Shown here piece after piece: positions 10,580-20,131 of a stretch of DNA of 64,000 nucleotides. This DNA is from Prorocentrum cordatum (Eukaryota; Sar; Dinophyceae; Prorocentrales; Prorocentraceae), in contig CAUYUJ010008114.1 of NCBI GenBank assembly GCA_963575745.1, positions 443,839 through 507,838 of the forward strand, in the 5' to 3' direction. Under the pieces are notes generated by a model. That model saw only the letters and a list, made by a program, of their open reading frames with translations, made no database searches and was not told the origin of the DNA. The position numbers were made by a program, and so were the translations under genes. Positions within the stretch are counted from its first letter, which is position 1; each line of letters starts with the position of its first letter.

Positions 10580-10663
10580 GGCCAGAGCTCCTCCTCCTCC
10601 CTCTCCTCCTCCTCCCCTCCTCCTCCCTCGCCTCCTCCTCCTCCTCCTCCTCCTCCTCCTCCT
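10580..10663 (+). repeat. CCT tract directly before a spliced leader
   Basis: A CCT/CTC trinucleotide tract about 84 bp long that runs directly into CCGTAG of the SL relic. It is in the right place and strand to act as the pyrimidine tract of a trans-splice acceptor ending in GTAG. Confidence 0.7.
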
Positions 10664-10699
10664 CCGTAGCCATTTTGGCTCAAGCCATTTTGGCTCATG
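10664..10699 (+). other. tandem DinoSL relic (full plus partial)
   Basis: 10664-10684 is a perfect match to the 21 invariant bases of the dinoflagellate spliced leader (CCGTAGCCATTTTGG + CTCAAG). It is followed at once by a second, 5'-shortened copy, CCATTTTGGCTCATG, at 10685-10699. A full SL followed by a truncated SL is the known signature of an mRNA that was trans-spliced, reverse-transcribed, reinserted, and could be trans-spliced again. Confidence 0.85.
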
Positions 10700-10815
10700 C
10701 CTTTCCGTAGGCCCCCCGCTCCTGGACCTTGTCCCCAGCTGACCCCTGCGACCCCAACCAGATCGGGGCAACGCTGGCGGGCGGGGGGGACTTGGGGGAG
10801 CGGGGTTTTCGGCTT

Positions 10816-11742
10816 ATGGGCATGATGGCGCGGGAAGTGCTGCGTGGAGCAGCAGGTGCACGAGCTTCTGCAGACAACCTCATCGCGAAGCTGCAGAAGC
10901 AGATCCTTGGCCTGGAGCGCGAGCTTGCGGAGGCGCTGGAGACGATCGCCAGCCTTCGCCAGCCGCAAGGCGCAGGGAGTGCTGCAGAGGCCGAGGCGGC
11001 CCGCAGGGAGGCCATCGCGCGCCCCGCCCTGCTTGCGCGTGTCCGAGGGCGCTTCGAGTCCCCCGAGGAGCGCAAGCGGCGCAATGTTGCGTGGCACGCC
11101 GCCTCCTGCCCAGACGAGGCGGCGCCGCCGCGGGAGTGGCGCCGAGCGGAAAAAGGGCCGCGCCTCGGCTCGCCGCTGTCGGAGCTTGGGGATTCCGTGT
11201 GCGAGGTGGATGCTTGCGCCTTCGACGGGCAGGTGCCGTTCGCGGGGCCGGTGGTCTCGCTGGCGCCGGGTGTCTGGGAGGCGATCGACCTGGTCGACGA
11301 GACGCTCCCCTCCCTCGGCGAGGAGACCAAGGGCCAGGCTTTTGGGCTTGGCCTGGCAGCAGGCTGGAGGCTTGCGGAGCTGGATGCTGCCAGGCTTTGC
11401 AGTCTGCCTCTTCGTCTCCCGACCGCCGAGCACTCGGACCTCGAGTCCCACTCCGACGTGCACGACAGCGCCTCCACTGAGCAGCAGATTTTTCCTGATG
11501 CTGTATCCGAGATCGTCAAGCAGGAGGCTGCAGTATATCAGCCCGCATCGGGGTCCCGCTCCCCCGTTGTGGTCGCCTCTGAGGGCGGGTCGAGCAGCGC
11601 ACAGTGGGTGCCCGTCGGGCTCCCACCTGATCCTGGAGAGGGCCGCCTTTTCACTTCAGATGCGCCGCCGCCTTCTTGGGCTCCTGGGCTTCCTCCTCGT
11701 TTGCTCGTCTTCGACGACTCCGACGGTGTGGACCCAGAGTGA
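10816..11742 (+). CDS. intronless retroposed gene, hypothetical coiled-coil protein
   Basis: From ATG 10816 to TGA at 11742 the frame is 308 codons; it is open further upstream, but 10816 is the first ATG in frame after the SL. Residues about 15-60 form an amphipathic helix (IAKLQKQILGLERELAEALE) that fits a coiled coil. The middle and C-terminal parts are acidic and proline/serine-rich, with no recognised domain. The unit is bounded by an SL relic at 10664 and by A10 at 12075-12084, about 330 bp after the stop, with no interruption: this is the layout of a processed cDNA inserted into the genome. Whether it is expressed is unknown; a pyrimidine tract upstream of the SL could serve a new round of trans-splicing. 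The frame is intact, so the insertion is either recent or under selection. Confidence 0.6.
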   Translation: MGMMAREVLRGAAGARASADNLIAKLQKQILGLERELAEALETIASLRQPQGAGSAAEAEAARREAIARPALLARVRGRFESPEERKRRNVAWHAASCPDEAAPPREWRRAEKGPRLGSPLSELGDSVCEVDACAFDGQVPFAGPVVSLAPGVWEAIDLVDETLPSLGEETKGQAFGLGLAAGWRLAELDAARLCSLPLRLPTAEHSDLESHSDVHDSASTEQQIFPDAVSEIVKQEAAVYQPASGSRSPVVVASEGGSSSAQWVPVGLPPDPGEGRLFTSDAPPPSWAPGLPPRLLVFDDSDGVDPE

Positions 11743-12074
11743 TCATGTGCTGGTTGGATCGCTGACTTTCTTGTGTATTCGGATACCAGGCCTATGGTTT
11801 CGTGCGTCTGTGGTGGCATTTTATTTTCTCGGAATCGGGGCTTCCTGGTACAGTTGTGCACGGATGCGTGCGTATTGAATGTGGCTGCCGCCGAGATCGC
11901 GCCGTCGCTCGTCTCTGTGGGCTCGGTCTTCGCAATTCGGCCTGAACGCCAGCGAGATGCACCAGTACATGAATGCGGAGGTGTCTCGCTCCATGCTCCA
12001 CGTGTCCTCCTTCGGGTACGGCCTGTTCTTGTCGCTGGGCGAGGTCTCGGGAGCCTTCTGAGGCATGAAGGTTG

Positions 12075-12084
12075 AAAAAAAAAA
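12075..12084 (+). other. A10 tract, probable retroposed poly(A) tail
   Basis: Ten consecutive A residues in GC-rich surroundings, located after the ORF that follows an SL relic. It is directly followed by another CCT tract and a second SL. A short A run by chance is possible but the position supports a tail. Confidence 0.5.
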
Positions 12085-12106
12085 TCCTCCTCCTCCTCCT
12101 CCTCCC

Positions 12107-12127
12107 CCGTAGCCATTTTGGCTCATG
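12107..12127 (+). other. DinoSL relic at the 5' end of LINE 1
   Basis: CCGTAGCCATTTTGG + CTCATG: 20 of 21 invariant SL bases, with T for A at the next-to-last position, which creates an ATG. A CCT tract precedes it (12086-12106). The following sequence enters the Gly/Pro-rich ORF1-like region of the LINE, so the element's RNA appears to have carried a spliced leader. Confidence 0.75.
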
Positions 12128-13620
12128 TACGGAACCGTCGCCCTGCGGCTTCGTACTTGCCTGCAGCCGAGGGGCAGGCTCGAGGCGAGAGGCCGCGTCA
12201 GCAGGCATTGCGCGCGGCCTGCTGTTTGCCCAGCAGGTCTGCTCAGCCTTTCTCTCGGCGCGTCCTCGCGCCACCCAGCCCCCTCGCTCCACGTCCTCGC
12301 GGAAGCGTCGAGCCAAGCCCCATATCCTATGTCCCAGCTCCGCCTGCCCAGGTCGGATCTGGCCCAGCCGCCGCTAGCCGCGCTGTGCCCCCTGCAGCAC
12401 CTGGCGGCCAGGTTTGGATGAGAGCGGCTGGCGCGGGTGGGGTGACCCGAATGGGGAAGGGCAAGGGCAGAGGACAAGAAGGAGGAGCTGGAGGAGGAAT
12501 AGCAGGTACGGAGGGAGCAGTCGGTGGTGGAAGTAAGCCTTTTTGGAGGCGCGAATATATTCCGCTCGTTCCTCCGCCTCGGGTTGATCCGTCTCCTCAT
12601 GAGTTAGTTGTTGATGGCACAGCACCTGGTCGTTCTATGAGGGCTGGAGGGTGGATCAGAACGACACGCGCCGTGCAGAAGCCCATGAAGCAGTGAAGTC
12701 GGCCAAAGGGAAAGTTATCCAGAACCGGTCCCCCGAACATAAAGCTCAGAGTCTCGCGGCCCAGATCCAGCATCATAATAACGTCATGCACACAGTCTTG
12801 GAGACGCTTGCTGATTTGGAAACTTAAGCAGCTGATGTGGATACCAAATATGAAGCCGCCTCGGTTCAGTGTAAAGATTAGAAAGCCCAGCTGGATAGCT
12901 TCAACGCCCAGCTTGCTTGCATGACGAATCAGCCCACTAATCGGGAGCTGGAGGGTGTCTCGCATTGAATTGCACGATTGAGCGGGGGGGTAATGCATGA
13001 GTTCGCCACTCTTCATACCCAGAGTAACCAGCAGTTGGATGTGATATTATCGGCCTTGGAGGGCATTCTCGCTGAGCTTTCCAGAGCGAAGGGTGAAGTA
13101 ACATATCTTGTTGATGCCATGCTGGGCCCCCCCAGAAGGAGTGGAAAACATGATTACCCACAAGAGCTGTAAAGTGCTCTTGGGTGAGAGTCGTGACGCT
13201 TTGGATTCGGAGGAGGAGATGCTTGGAAGAGGAGAGCAGAGAGTTGGCGATGACATCGGCCAAGCCCACGAAAACATGAGAACCCCTCGCCAGGAATGTC
13301 CAGACATGCGTGACAAGGTGCAAGCTATGGCCAGGATCCAGTGCGTGGCAAGGGATTCCAGCCAGTACTTCGGCAAGTGGGTCCACAAGCAGTGTCCCTC
13401 GTGCTCCTCATGGATCAGGTTCGGTTTCAGCATCGTCAGCAGGACCCCAAGGCAGAGTCATGGAAGGGAATGGCAGGCCCCCGGCCGCTCCCGCCGCTGC
13501 CCAAGCCACCGAGGTGCCCGTCCAGCTACCAGGGGGGTGGCCGTTGTCTCGGGGGCTGAGTCGAAAGCTGAGAACGTTGGCCCAAGGGTGAACCCTGAAA
13601 CTAACTACCCTCAGCACTAA
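12118..13620 (+). pseudogene. LINE 1 ORF1-like region, broken
   Basis: 12118-12696 reads Ala/Pro-rich then Gly/Lys-rich sequence (GKGKGRGQEGG), as in nucleic-acid-binding ORF1 proteins. A second frame from about 12650 to 13172 reads a Gln/Glu-rich helix (for example HNNVMHTVLETLADLET) and is cut by in-frame stops TAA 12825, TAG 12879 and TGA 12966; the frame is otherwise continuous. After a frameshift near 13130 a third segment continues to about 13620. ORF1 proteins bind the element RNA; here it is a relic. Confidence 0.6.
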
Positions 13621-13723
13621 CTCGCTTGCTACGTTCAGGACGAACTATGACCATGAGTCTGGTAGTTTTCAGTTCCCTCGGCTGGGGCCTCCATTTTGCT
13701 CCAGCAGGAAACCTGATTGAAGG

Positions 13724-14374
13724 ATGCTGAAGCAACGCAGTCTTGGTATTGAGGGGAGTTATGATCGTGGTTGGTTTGGCTTCTTTACGAAGGCTGCTCC
13801 TCGGGATTCTGGTGCGCCGTCTGGTGGCGTTGCAACCTTGATTTGGGCAGGTCTCAACATCGGTGCAAATCATAGACCCACCGAATGTTCTATGCCACAT
13901 GGAACTTGTGCTCTCGAGGTTGCAACCCCTGGGCTGCGCAAGCTCAGTCTAGTGTCGCTCTACATGCAGACTAAAGGAGGCTTGAACAATACGAGCTCAG
14001 CGCGATTTGAAGGTATTGCTAATCTCTTAGAACAGGTTCAGCTACCGGTGCCTGTTGCAGACGACTGGAACATGAAAGTCCGCAGGCTGGAGTCATCTGA
14101 GTGCTTAGCTAGAGCTGATAAGTACGTTGTACGGCCTCCGAAGCCGACCTGCATTGAGCTCAAGTTGATTTTCTGGTGCTCTCTCATGTGCTGGCTGGCG
14201 TTGTCGCTGCATCGTCCGTCGATTCGACGCACCCCATCTTCCCGCGCTGTCCAGTGTCTCTGCATGTGCGGTCGGACGAGCAGCACGCGATCCCAGTGTT
14301 GTGCAGGTGCCAGCACATTCCCCACGCTGAGCCATGTGGTCTGTCTCGTGAGAATTGACTTTGGGAAGTTCTAG
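13724..14374 (+). pseudogene. LINE 1 endonuclease (EEP/AP-like) domain, broken
   Basis: The frame opens with a G-GGVATLIW segment, then PHGTCALEVATPGLRKLSLVS and VADDWNM (about 14060-14073), which corresponds to the conserved GDWN motif of LINE endonucleases with the glycine changed. A frameshift near 14160-14175 moves the rest, including the VVAASSV...P..PVSLHVR segment, to the next frame (14176-14330). In an active element this domain nicks target DNA to prime reverse transcription. Mutated catalytic surroundings and the frameshift make it dead. Confidence 0.7.
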
Positions 14375-15349
14375 AAGACAATGTCTCGAAGCTTGAGGAG
14401 GTGTTCGGTGTCGTGCAGGAAAAAAGAAGTGCCCCTGGCCGCGCCAGTTTTGAGGCTCGCCACGCTGCGTTGGATGCTGCGCACGGTAGTCTTGCCATGG
14501 AACTTGAGCACGCGATCAGCAGGATGACAGATACCCCCATTGAAGACAGTCTCTCAGAGGGCACGTCGAGCCAGGGTTGTGCGCGCTCCTCTTCATATTC
14601 ACTGAGGGAACCTTAAGCTGTCTTGGAAGCCACAATGTCTGCCGCTGCGTTGGATAGCGAAGTGGGCTCAGACGGTTGCTGTCAGTCTCAACCAGGAAGA
14701 GGCACTTCAGACATCGCTGGAGGACTTGGAAGCCTGCCCCTCGGAGTTCAGATCGGCGCACTCTCTCAATGGCTTCTTTGAAGGAGCTGGGGGGGTCCAG
14801 CAGCGATCCTCCAGGACCCGGGGCAGCAGATCCTAGGCGTGAAAGTCGCCGACTGCGTTCCTGAGGCCTTCCTGAAGGATTTGAAGCCCGCTTGGAAGGC
14901 TGAGCGTTCGAGATATACCAGAAGTCGCCCAACGTCCTGGAAGAAGTGGGTAGTCAGTCAAGGAAGTGCAAGTCTCTCTTGGATGCGCAAGCGGACGAAG
15001 TGGGAGGATGCCTGGAGGCCTGGGGGGGCGGGGGCGCGGCAGCGCTGTGGCCGGCGGTCAGGGCAGACCGCGCGCGTCCTCAGGGCTGACGCGGGTAGGC
15101 TGCGGCAGCTCTGGAGGCCCCCCCCGAGAAGTCGGGCCGAACGACATGAAAGCTGCGCCTCTGGCGCGCCAAAAAAATGAGAAACGTCAGTTCGGCAGTC
15201 AGTGCCAAACCACCTCCCAGACATCTAGTGGATTCCACACTCGGCATGCATTATCAGATGCGTTTGGATCAGTAGTGAGATCTGTCAGCTGGGCTCCCCA
15301 GGCGCATGAGCAACGCGGCCAGCATCCCTCGGCATTGCAGGCTGCGGCG
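14375..15349 (+). pseudogene. LINE 1 linker between endonuclease and RT, degenerate
   Basis: Short Glu/Arg/Ala-rich helical segments occur in alternating frames, as expected of the linker between endonuclease and reverse transcriptase after decay. No catalytic motif is expected or seen here. Confidence 0.4.
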
Positions 15350-16165
15350 ATTTATCTGACCCCGAACCGCAAGCCAGGCCAGGTTAAGCTACGGGGCATT
15401 GGGCTTCGCGTGTCGCTGTATCGGGTGTTCGGCAGGCTTCGGGTAGTGGCCAGATTGTGGGAGCGCCCGCGCCGACTTCGTAGCCTATGCCATCCGACGG
15501 GCGCCTCGATCTTGGAACTCGCTTTCGCGCAGAAGTTTCGTGCAGAACCGACTTGTTCGGCGAACCAGAAGGTTCGCACTTCGATTGCGCCGTGCGGCAT
15601 GAGTAGTTAGTGCGATCGGGTTGACCTCTCGTTGTCCTGGACTGAGCGCAAAGGCTGCAGGCGTCGACTTGCAGGTGCTCGCAGCGGTGTGCCTAGGCGG
15701 GTATGCCTTGGAGTCCTTGTTCCCTCAGGGATATTGGCAGGTTGCCCCTTCGCCGCGTTCCTTGTGCAGGTGTATTCGTATGAGCCAGTGGCTAGTCTCT
15801 GCAGCAGGGTAGTTTGCGCTGAGATGTACCCCATCCAAAGATGTCAAGCTGATCCTGAAGCAGGACTCTGACCCACTGCGGCTTACAAAGGTCTGACCCA
15901 GGCACGTCGCGGCGAATGGTCGATCGGCATCCAGCCTAGGAGTTGACGCCACTGGAGTCCAGCTCAGATGCAGGGAAGGGGCGACTGCCTTGCCATAAGG
16001 GTCGCGTTAAGAAGCTCCAGTGCCGCAAGATAAGGTTGGCTGCAGTGCGGGCGGGAGGCGCGGACACGCAGCGGCCGCGCATCAGCTGGCTTCAGAAGTT
16101 TGGGCATTCTGGGGCTGAGGTGGCGGGGTTGGACACTCGGAAGTTGCGTCAGCGCAGTCTCCCTT
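15350..16165 (+). pseudogene. LINE 1 reverse transcriptase, broken
   Basis: The segment around 15386-15470 reads LRGIGLRVSLYRVFGRL followed by ARLWERP, matching the RPIGLLPSLYRV-type finger motif of dinoflagellate LINE RTs. The segment 15725-15800 reads GILAGCPFAAFLVQVYSYEP, matching the palm region near motif B. Around 15930-16110 a LGVDATGVQLRC segment fits the region after the palm. Frames change between these parts, with stops. The catalytic YXDD-type motif cannot be read, so the enzyme is not functional. Confidence 0.65.
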
Positions 16166-16289
16166 CTTGCAGACCGCGGGCAGCGCGTGTCCATCCAGTT
16201 CCAGGACCTTGGCTCTTCCCACCCACCAGGGCCCCGCGTGCCGCCCGGCGCTGGGGCCCGCGATCACCTGGGCAAATCTGGTCTGGAAG

Positions 16290-16375
16290 GCCACGACGCG
16301 TCCTGGATTTGAACCCGCGTTGCTACGTCTCAGGGAGCTCGCCCCGCCCATGCTGGGCCATCCGCCCCTGACTTG
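16290..16375 (-). tRNA. tRNA-like fragment with A- and B-box matches, probably not a gene
   Basis: On the minus strand TGGCCCAGCATGG matches the pol III A-box and GGTTCAAATCC matches the B-box, spaced about 40 nt as in tRNAs. The T-stem does not pair properly and no acceptor stem closes, so a functional cloverleaf cannot be drawn. A decayed tRNA or tRNA-derived SINE inserted in the LINE is the best reading. Confidence 0.3.
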
Positions 16376-16967
16376 GAACCGTGTGGAAGGCCCTTTTTGG
16401 GGCGGCGATTGCCTCCTTACGCAGAAGGCGCCCTGGAAGTGCATCAACCCCTTCGGTTGGGAGGGCCACCCGGGTCAGGAAGTTGTCATCGCTGCGGCCT
16501 CCCCCTTGTGTGCTCTCTGATACGAGGGCAGCTTGGATGCAGATGTTGTCTTCGAAGGCGGCTGCCGAGATAGGCCACCCCGATGCACGTCGCAGCGCGC
16601 AAGCAGCTTCTTCCTACAAGCAGTGCGCTGTCGCAGCCTGAACGTGCCTTGCTCAAAACTACCATCTCGCAGAGCTTGTTGTCCAAGTGGAGTTGGCCCA
16701 CTTGGGCTACGTGTTTGAAGATGTTTATTGCCGCCATTGCCCGCGCCTTCGGGGCGATCTCCACCGTCGAATATCTGGCTGTTCCGTGACGCAAGTTGGT
16801 AGGGATGAGTTCTTTGAGGATGAGGTGTCCTCGGCTATCTGCAAGGAAGATATCAATGATCATTTTATGCTTGAGTATTAGCTGTTTCCTGAGCGTCTCT
16901 TGAGACCGCCAGAAGGTGTCGGGCATGGTGAGTTCTCTTTCGGCTGCGTCGATCCCTCTCGACTCCC

Positions 16968-17225
16968 TTGGAAGCTTTCAGGGACAAAGTATGCTATCAC
17001 GATGGCTCGTGCTGTAAAGAGGGTCATAGAGTCCACCGCCATGCTGGTTGGACCTGCGCCAGTCTTCAGAAGGACGGGGGGGCCATCGCCGTCTTGTTTG
17101 GAAAAGTTTGCTCCAAGCTACCTCAGACAGGCCCGGCTGCTGAACGTGTCGCTTTCTTGGCTGGTTGCAAGCGCGCACTCGGCATCAGAGCCGCGCGCGG
17201 ACTGCGGAGGGCTTGTAGCTGCTAG
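16968..17225 (+). pseudogene. LINE 1 RNase H domain, broken
   Basis: The frame reads a YHDGS segment (catalytic Asp of the first RNase H strand, position about 16990), a GWTCASL strand, and PQTGPAAERVAFL at about 17140-17180, which matches the helix of LINE RNase H domains containing the conserved Glu. In an active element it removes RNA from the cDNA hybrid. The frame ends at 17225 and a parallel frame continues to a stop at 17274. Confidence 0.6.
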
Positions 17226-17974
17226 GGAAAAGGCCTTGGACTTGCATTATGATATAAGGTCTTACTATGCTTGACCTGTTCTATTTGCCCTGGGCCACCT
17301 ACCCCATGGACAGGCAGCAGCTGCAACGAAAGTGAAAAGGCCATTTGATAGCTCGCAGCCATGAGCGTTTTTTCGAGCTGACTGGTGCAAGGCTAAAAAG
17401 CAACCGTTGGGCTGATGTCTCGACCGCCCGCTGCAGACCCTCCGCTAATGAGTTGTCCGAGTTTGACCCTGGGGCCAGCAGTGTTCAGAAGTTTCTGATT
17501 TTTGTAGCAAGAGCGCCTTTGCTATGGATCCAACTTGCACCTGCCAGACCCAGCCAGAGGCCCGGGTAGGGCAGGCGCTCCCAGCGCCGCCAGTGCCAGC
17601 GCCATGGTTGGCGCCGCTGGCGCCACCGCCAGACGCCAGGCGACCGCTGGAGGCAGCGCCAGCTCCGCCAGCGCCGCAGCTGAGGTGCTGGGCGCGGCTG
17701 GCTTGGGAGTTGTAGTGCCCTCCCCGGGCCCCTGGGGAGCCTCCTCAAGAGCGCCCCCGCATTTCTCTCGATTTTTGCTGGGGGCGTTTTTTCCGTGGCT
17801 TGCGCCGGGCCGACCTCCCCCCTTCCTCTTGATGTCTGGGACCCAAGGGCTGCTGGTCGCGCCCCTTGCCTGAGGTAGGTGAGGGGCCACCAATTTGGAT
17901 GGATCTGCGGCAAATGGGCTTGCCGCAGGTGCTTGTTCCGCGTTCGGTCCGGCCCGCCCGAAACTGCTGCGGAC

Positions 17975-18224
17975 CTTAGTGGGCCCCGGAAGCGGCAGGG
18001 CCGTTTTTTTCACCGTTTCCTAAACACATGTCCCCTGAAAATGGAAACGGCAAAAAAACGGCGACCGGAGACGGCAAAAAAACGGCTCCACGATTGGAAC
18101 CGGAGCCGGAACCGGTCAAACAACGGCGACGGAACCAGTAAAACAACGGCGTCGGAACCGGCAACAAAAACGGCAAAACGGAACCGGTAAAAAAACGGCC
18201 CTGTCGTTTCCAGGGCCCACTAAG
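17975..18224. mobile_element. 250-bp MITE with ~40-bp TIRs (CTTAGTGGGCCC family)
   Basis: Left end CTTAGTGGGCCCCGGAAGCG, right end inverted CTTAGTGGGCCCTGGAAACG; the similarity continues for about 40 bp through CAGGGCCGTTTTTT with few mismatches. The flanks CTGCGGAC (17967-17974) and CTGCAGAC (18225-18232) differ at one base and look like an 8-bp target duplication. The body is made of AAAACGGC-type repeats. A related copy lies at about 52768-52985. Confidence 0.85.
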
Positions 18225-19080
18225 CTGCAGACTGCCTCGGAGTCAACTCCGTGGTCAGCATCCTGGCGCAGGAGACACAGGGCTCTAAAATCCATGTCAC
18301 AGGTACTCTTGTTGGAGCGACGCTGTTCTGATGCATGGGTTGTGTCAGTGTCAGCGAGGGAGTGAGACTAGGGTGCCTTGGAAAGCGCCTGTAAAGGCGG
18401 GCGTTCCTCGGCCCACCTGAGGAGCAACATTTTAGCAGAATCCGTAAAGGCATCCATCCCAGCCACCTGAGAGGGGATGTGCCGCTTGACGAGCTGGTGC
18501 CTCGTGCTGATTTCTCCAGTGCAGTGGATTGTGGTGTTTCCTTGGCTTCGACTGATGGCGTGGAGGGTTAAGCTCTGGGGCGCCCTTCCCCTTTGGGGTT
18601 AGGTTCGCTGGAGACTTTCCCTTGTCGCTGCTGGTCCTCGCCTCTGCGATGCGACGTGTCAAATCGAATCCTCATCCTCCTCCTTCTCCTCCGCCTCCTG
18701 CTCCTCCTCCCCCTCCTCTTCCTCCTCCTGCTCCTCCATCTCCTCTGGGTTCACGTGCCTCCAGGTGCGCAGTCCGCCCCCGTGCCCCTTCTGCGGCTCC
18801 TCGCCTCCTCCAGCCAGGGCTCTCCCCGATCCCTCCGATCCGTCTCGATCCGAATTGGATGGCTTCCGATTTCGAATCGCTTCGACTTCGGATCCCGATC
18901 TGGACCCCGATGCCTCGCTGGAGGCTTGCTGGCCTGCCGACTTCCGCCGACTCGACCTCTCCCGGCTCGCCTGCCGACTTCCGCCGACCTGGTGCGCGTC
19001 GACCGCCGAGCCACCGCATTCTCGCTTCGACTCTGGGCTCGCTCGCGAGGCCCACTACTTACCAAGCCACCCGCACACAA
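18225..19080. other. no gene identified; CCT-rich stretch
   Basis: Includes a CCT-rich tract at about 18670-18745. The downstream part repeats GACTTCCGCCGAC and CTTCGGATCC-like words. Open frames are Pro/Arg/Ser-rich and look compositional. Confidence 0.4.
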
Positions 19081-19087
19081 CCCTTGG

Positions 19088-19295
19088 GGGCCTGGAAATT
19101 GGCACCAACACCAACACACGGGGGGGGGCCTCCACAGGGGGAAGATGATCCGAGATTCCGGTGTTGGTGGCAATATTTCGGTCACCTTGGAAGCCAGAGT
19201 ATTACCACCATCACCGAGATCGGGATCGTCTTCCCTCGGTGGAGGCACACCGCCGATCTTGGTGTTGGTGTCAACCTCCAGGCCTGCCAAACCCG
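19088..19295. mobile_element. hairpin element, GACACCAACACCAA family, copy 1
   Basis: Left arm: TTGGCACCAACACCAACAC...GGAAGATGATCC. Right arm, inverted: GGTTGACACCAACACCAAGA...GGGAAGACGATCC. Both arms contain a GCCTCCAC word. The element can fold into a long imperfect hairpin. A copy lies at 49995-50157 inside a CotH intron. Confidence 0.7.
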
Positions 19296-20050
19296 ACGGC
19301 CCCAGACTGCTCCAAGTTTCGGGCTGGGGGGGGTGCACGGGTTCCATCGTGGTGCCTCGGTGTTCTGGAGTGCCCCCCCTTTGGAAGTCGACGAGCCCGA
19401 GGGTGGCTTCGGGTTGGGTGGGGGTGGTTTTGCAGGTAGCCAGAGGCGGGGAGACGGCCAGGAGGCGGCCGCCAAGATGGAGCGCGGCAAAGAGGCCAGG
19501 AGGAGGCGGCGGGCAAAGCCGGCGTGAGGCGGCCAGGAGGCCGCCGAGGCCGCCAGGAGGAGCGCGGCGGGTGGCGCTGGAGAGCGGCATGGTCGCCACT
19601 CCGAGCGCCGCGAGGACCGAAGCATGGCAGAAACGGGCGGCCAGGCCTGGAGGCCAGGGGTCTCGGCAACGTGGTCGTGGTGAGGGCGAAGCTTGTCCTC
19701 CTCCGCCTCCTCCTCCTCCTCGTCCTTCTCCTCCTCCTCCTCCTCGTCTTCTTCCTCCTCCTCCTCCATCCTCCTCCTCATCCTCCTCCTCCTCCTCCTC
19801 CTCCTCCTTCGTATTCTAGGGCCGCCTCCGCCAGGAGAAGGCGGTCGAGGCGGGGTGGAATCGGCAGTGTAGCCACCGTGTTGGCGAAGTTGGCCAGGAC
19901 CATCATCGAGGACTCGCGCACGGCCATGCTGGTTCGCTGCGAGGGTGGCAGCGACTCGTCGGGCGGAGGGGCCAGGACTTGCCATCGTGGTTTTGCTTTC
20001 TGGCCGGGTTTTGCGTCGCATTGTGTACTGATTGTGGCTTCCCATTCTGT
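19296..20050. other. GC-rich stretch with CCT tract and possible acceptor
   Basis: A CCT tract (about 19700-19807) ends in CGTATTCTAG (to 19819), a good acceptor context. The sequence after it is open in one frame but not recognisable. No gene can be named. Confidence 0.35.
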
Positions 20051-20054
20051 ACAG

Positions 20055-20131
20055 ATGGTTTGATTTATAATCCATTCAGCCTGACCGAGTGGGCTGTCGT
20101 CGACAAACTCCTTGGTTTCGGCGACTTGCAG
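20055..20131 (+). CDS. candidate short exon
   Basis: Bounded by an acceptor-like TTCTGTACAG (to 20054) and a donor-like GCAG|GTAAGTG (20131/20132). In frame it reads a protein-like segment (LIYNPFSLTEWAVVDKLLGF). No neighbouring exon or family can be matched. The evidence is the splice-site pair and amino-acid texture only. Confidence 0.3.

Larger units (their letters stand above)
12107..17470 (+). mobile_element. LINE 1: degenerate non-LTR retrotransposon with ORF1, EN, RT and RNase H
   Basis: The order SL - Gly-rich/coiled-coil ORF1 (12118-13620) - endonuclease (13724-14330) - reverse transcriptase (about 15350-15900) - RNase H (16968-17225) is that of an autonomous non-LTR retrotransposon. 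Every domain is broken by stops or frameshifts, so it cannot be active. The 3' end is not sharply visible; no A tail is seen, and the 17975 MITE lies beyond it. A tRNA-like insert lies at 16290-16370. Domain assignment rests on motifs described in the part entries; the length, about 5.3 kb, is usual for such elements. Confidence 0.75.

Noticed and set aside
9610-10670. A repeat protein encoded by the 96-bp satellite
   Set aside because: The open frame is a by-product of a 96-bp period; it breaks between units and runs into microsatellite without a plausible start or end.
13688-13706. A further SL relic at CTCCATTTTGCTCCAG
   Set aside because: It lies within the LINE 1 coding relic, lacks CCGTAG and the GGCTCA core, and is best explained by chance.
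16290-16375. A functional tRNA gene on the minus strand
   Set aside because: A- and B-box words are present but the T-stem and acceptor stem do not pair.
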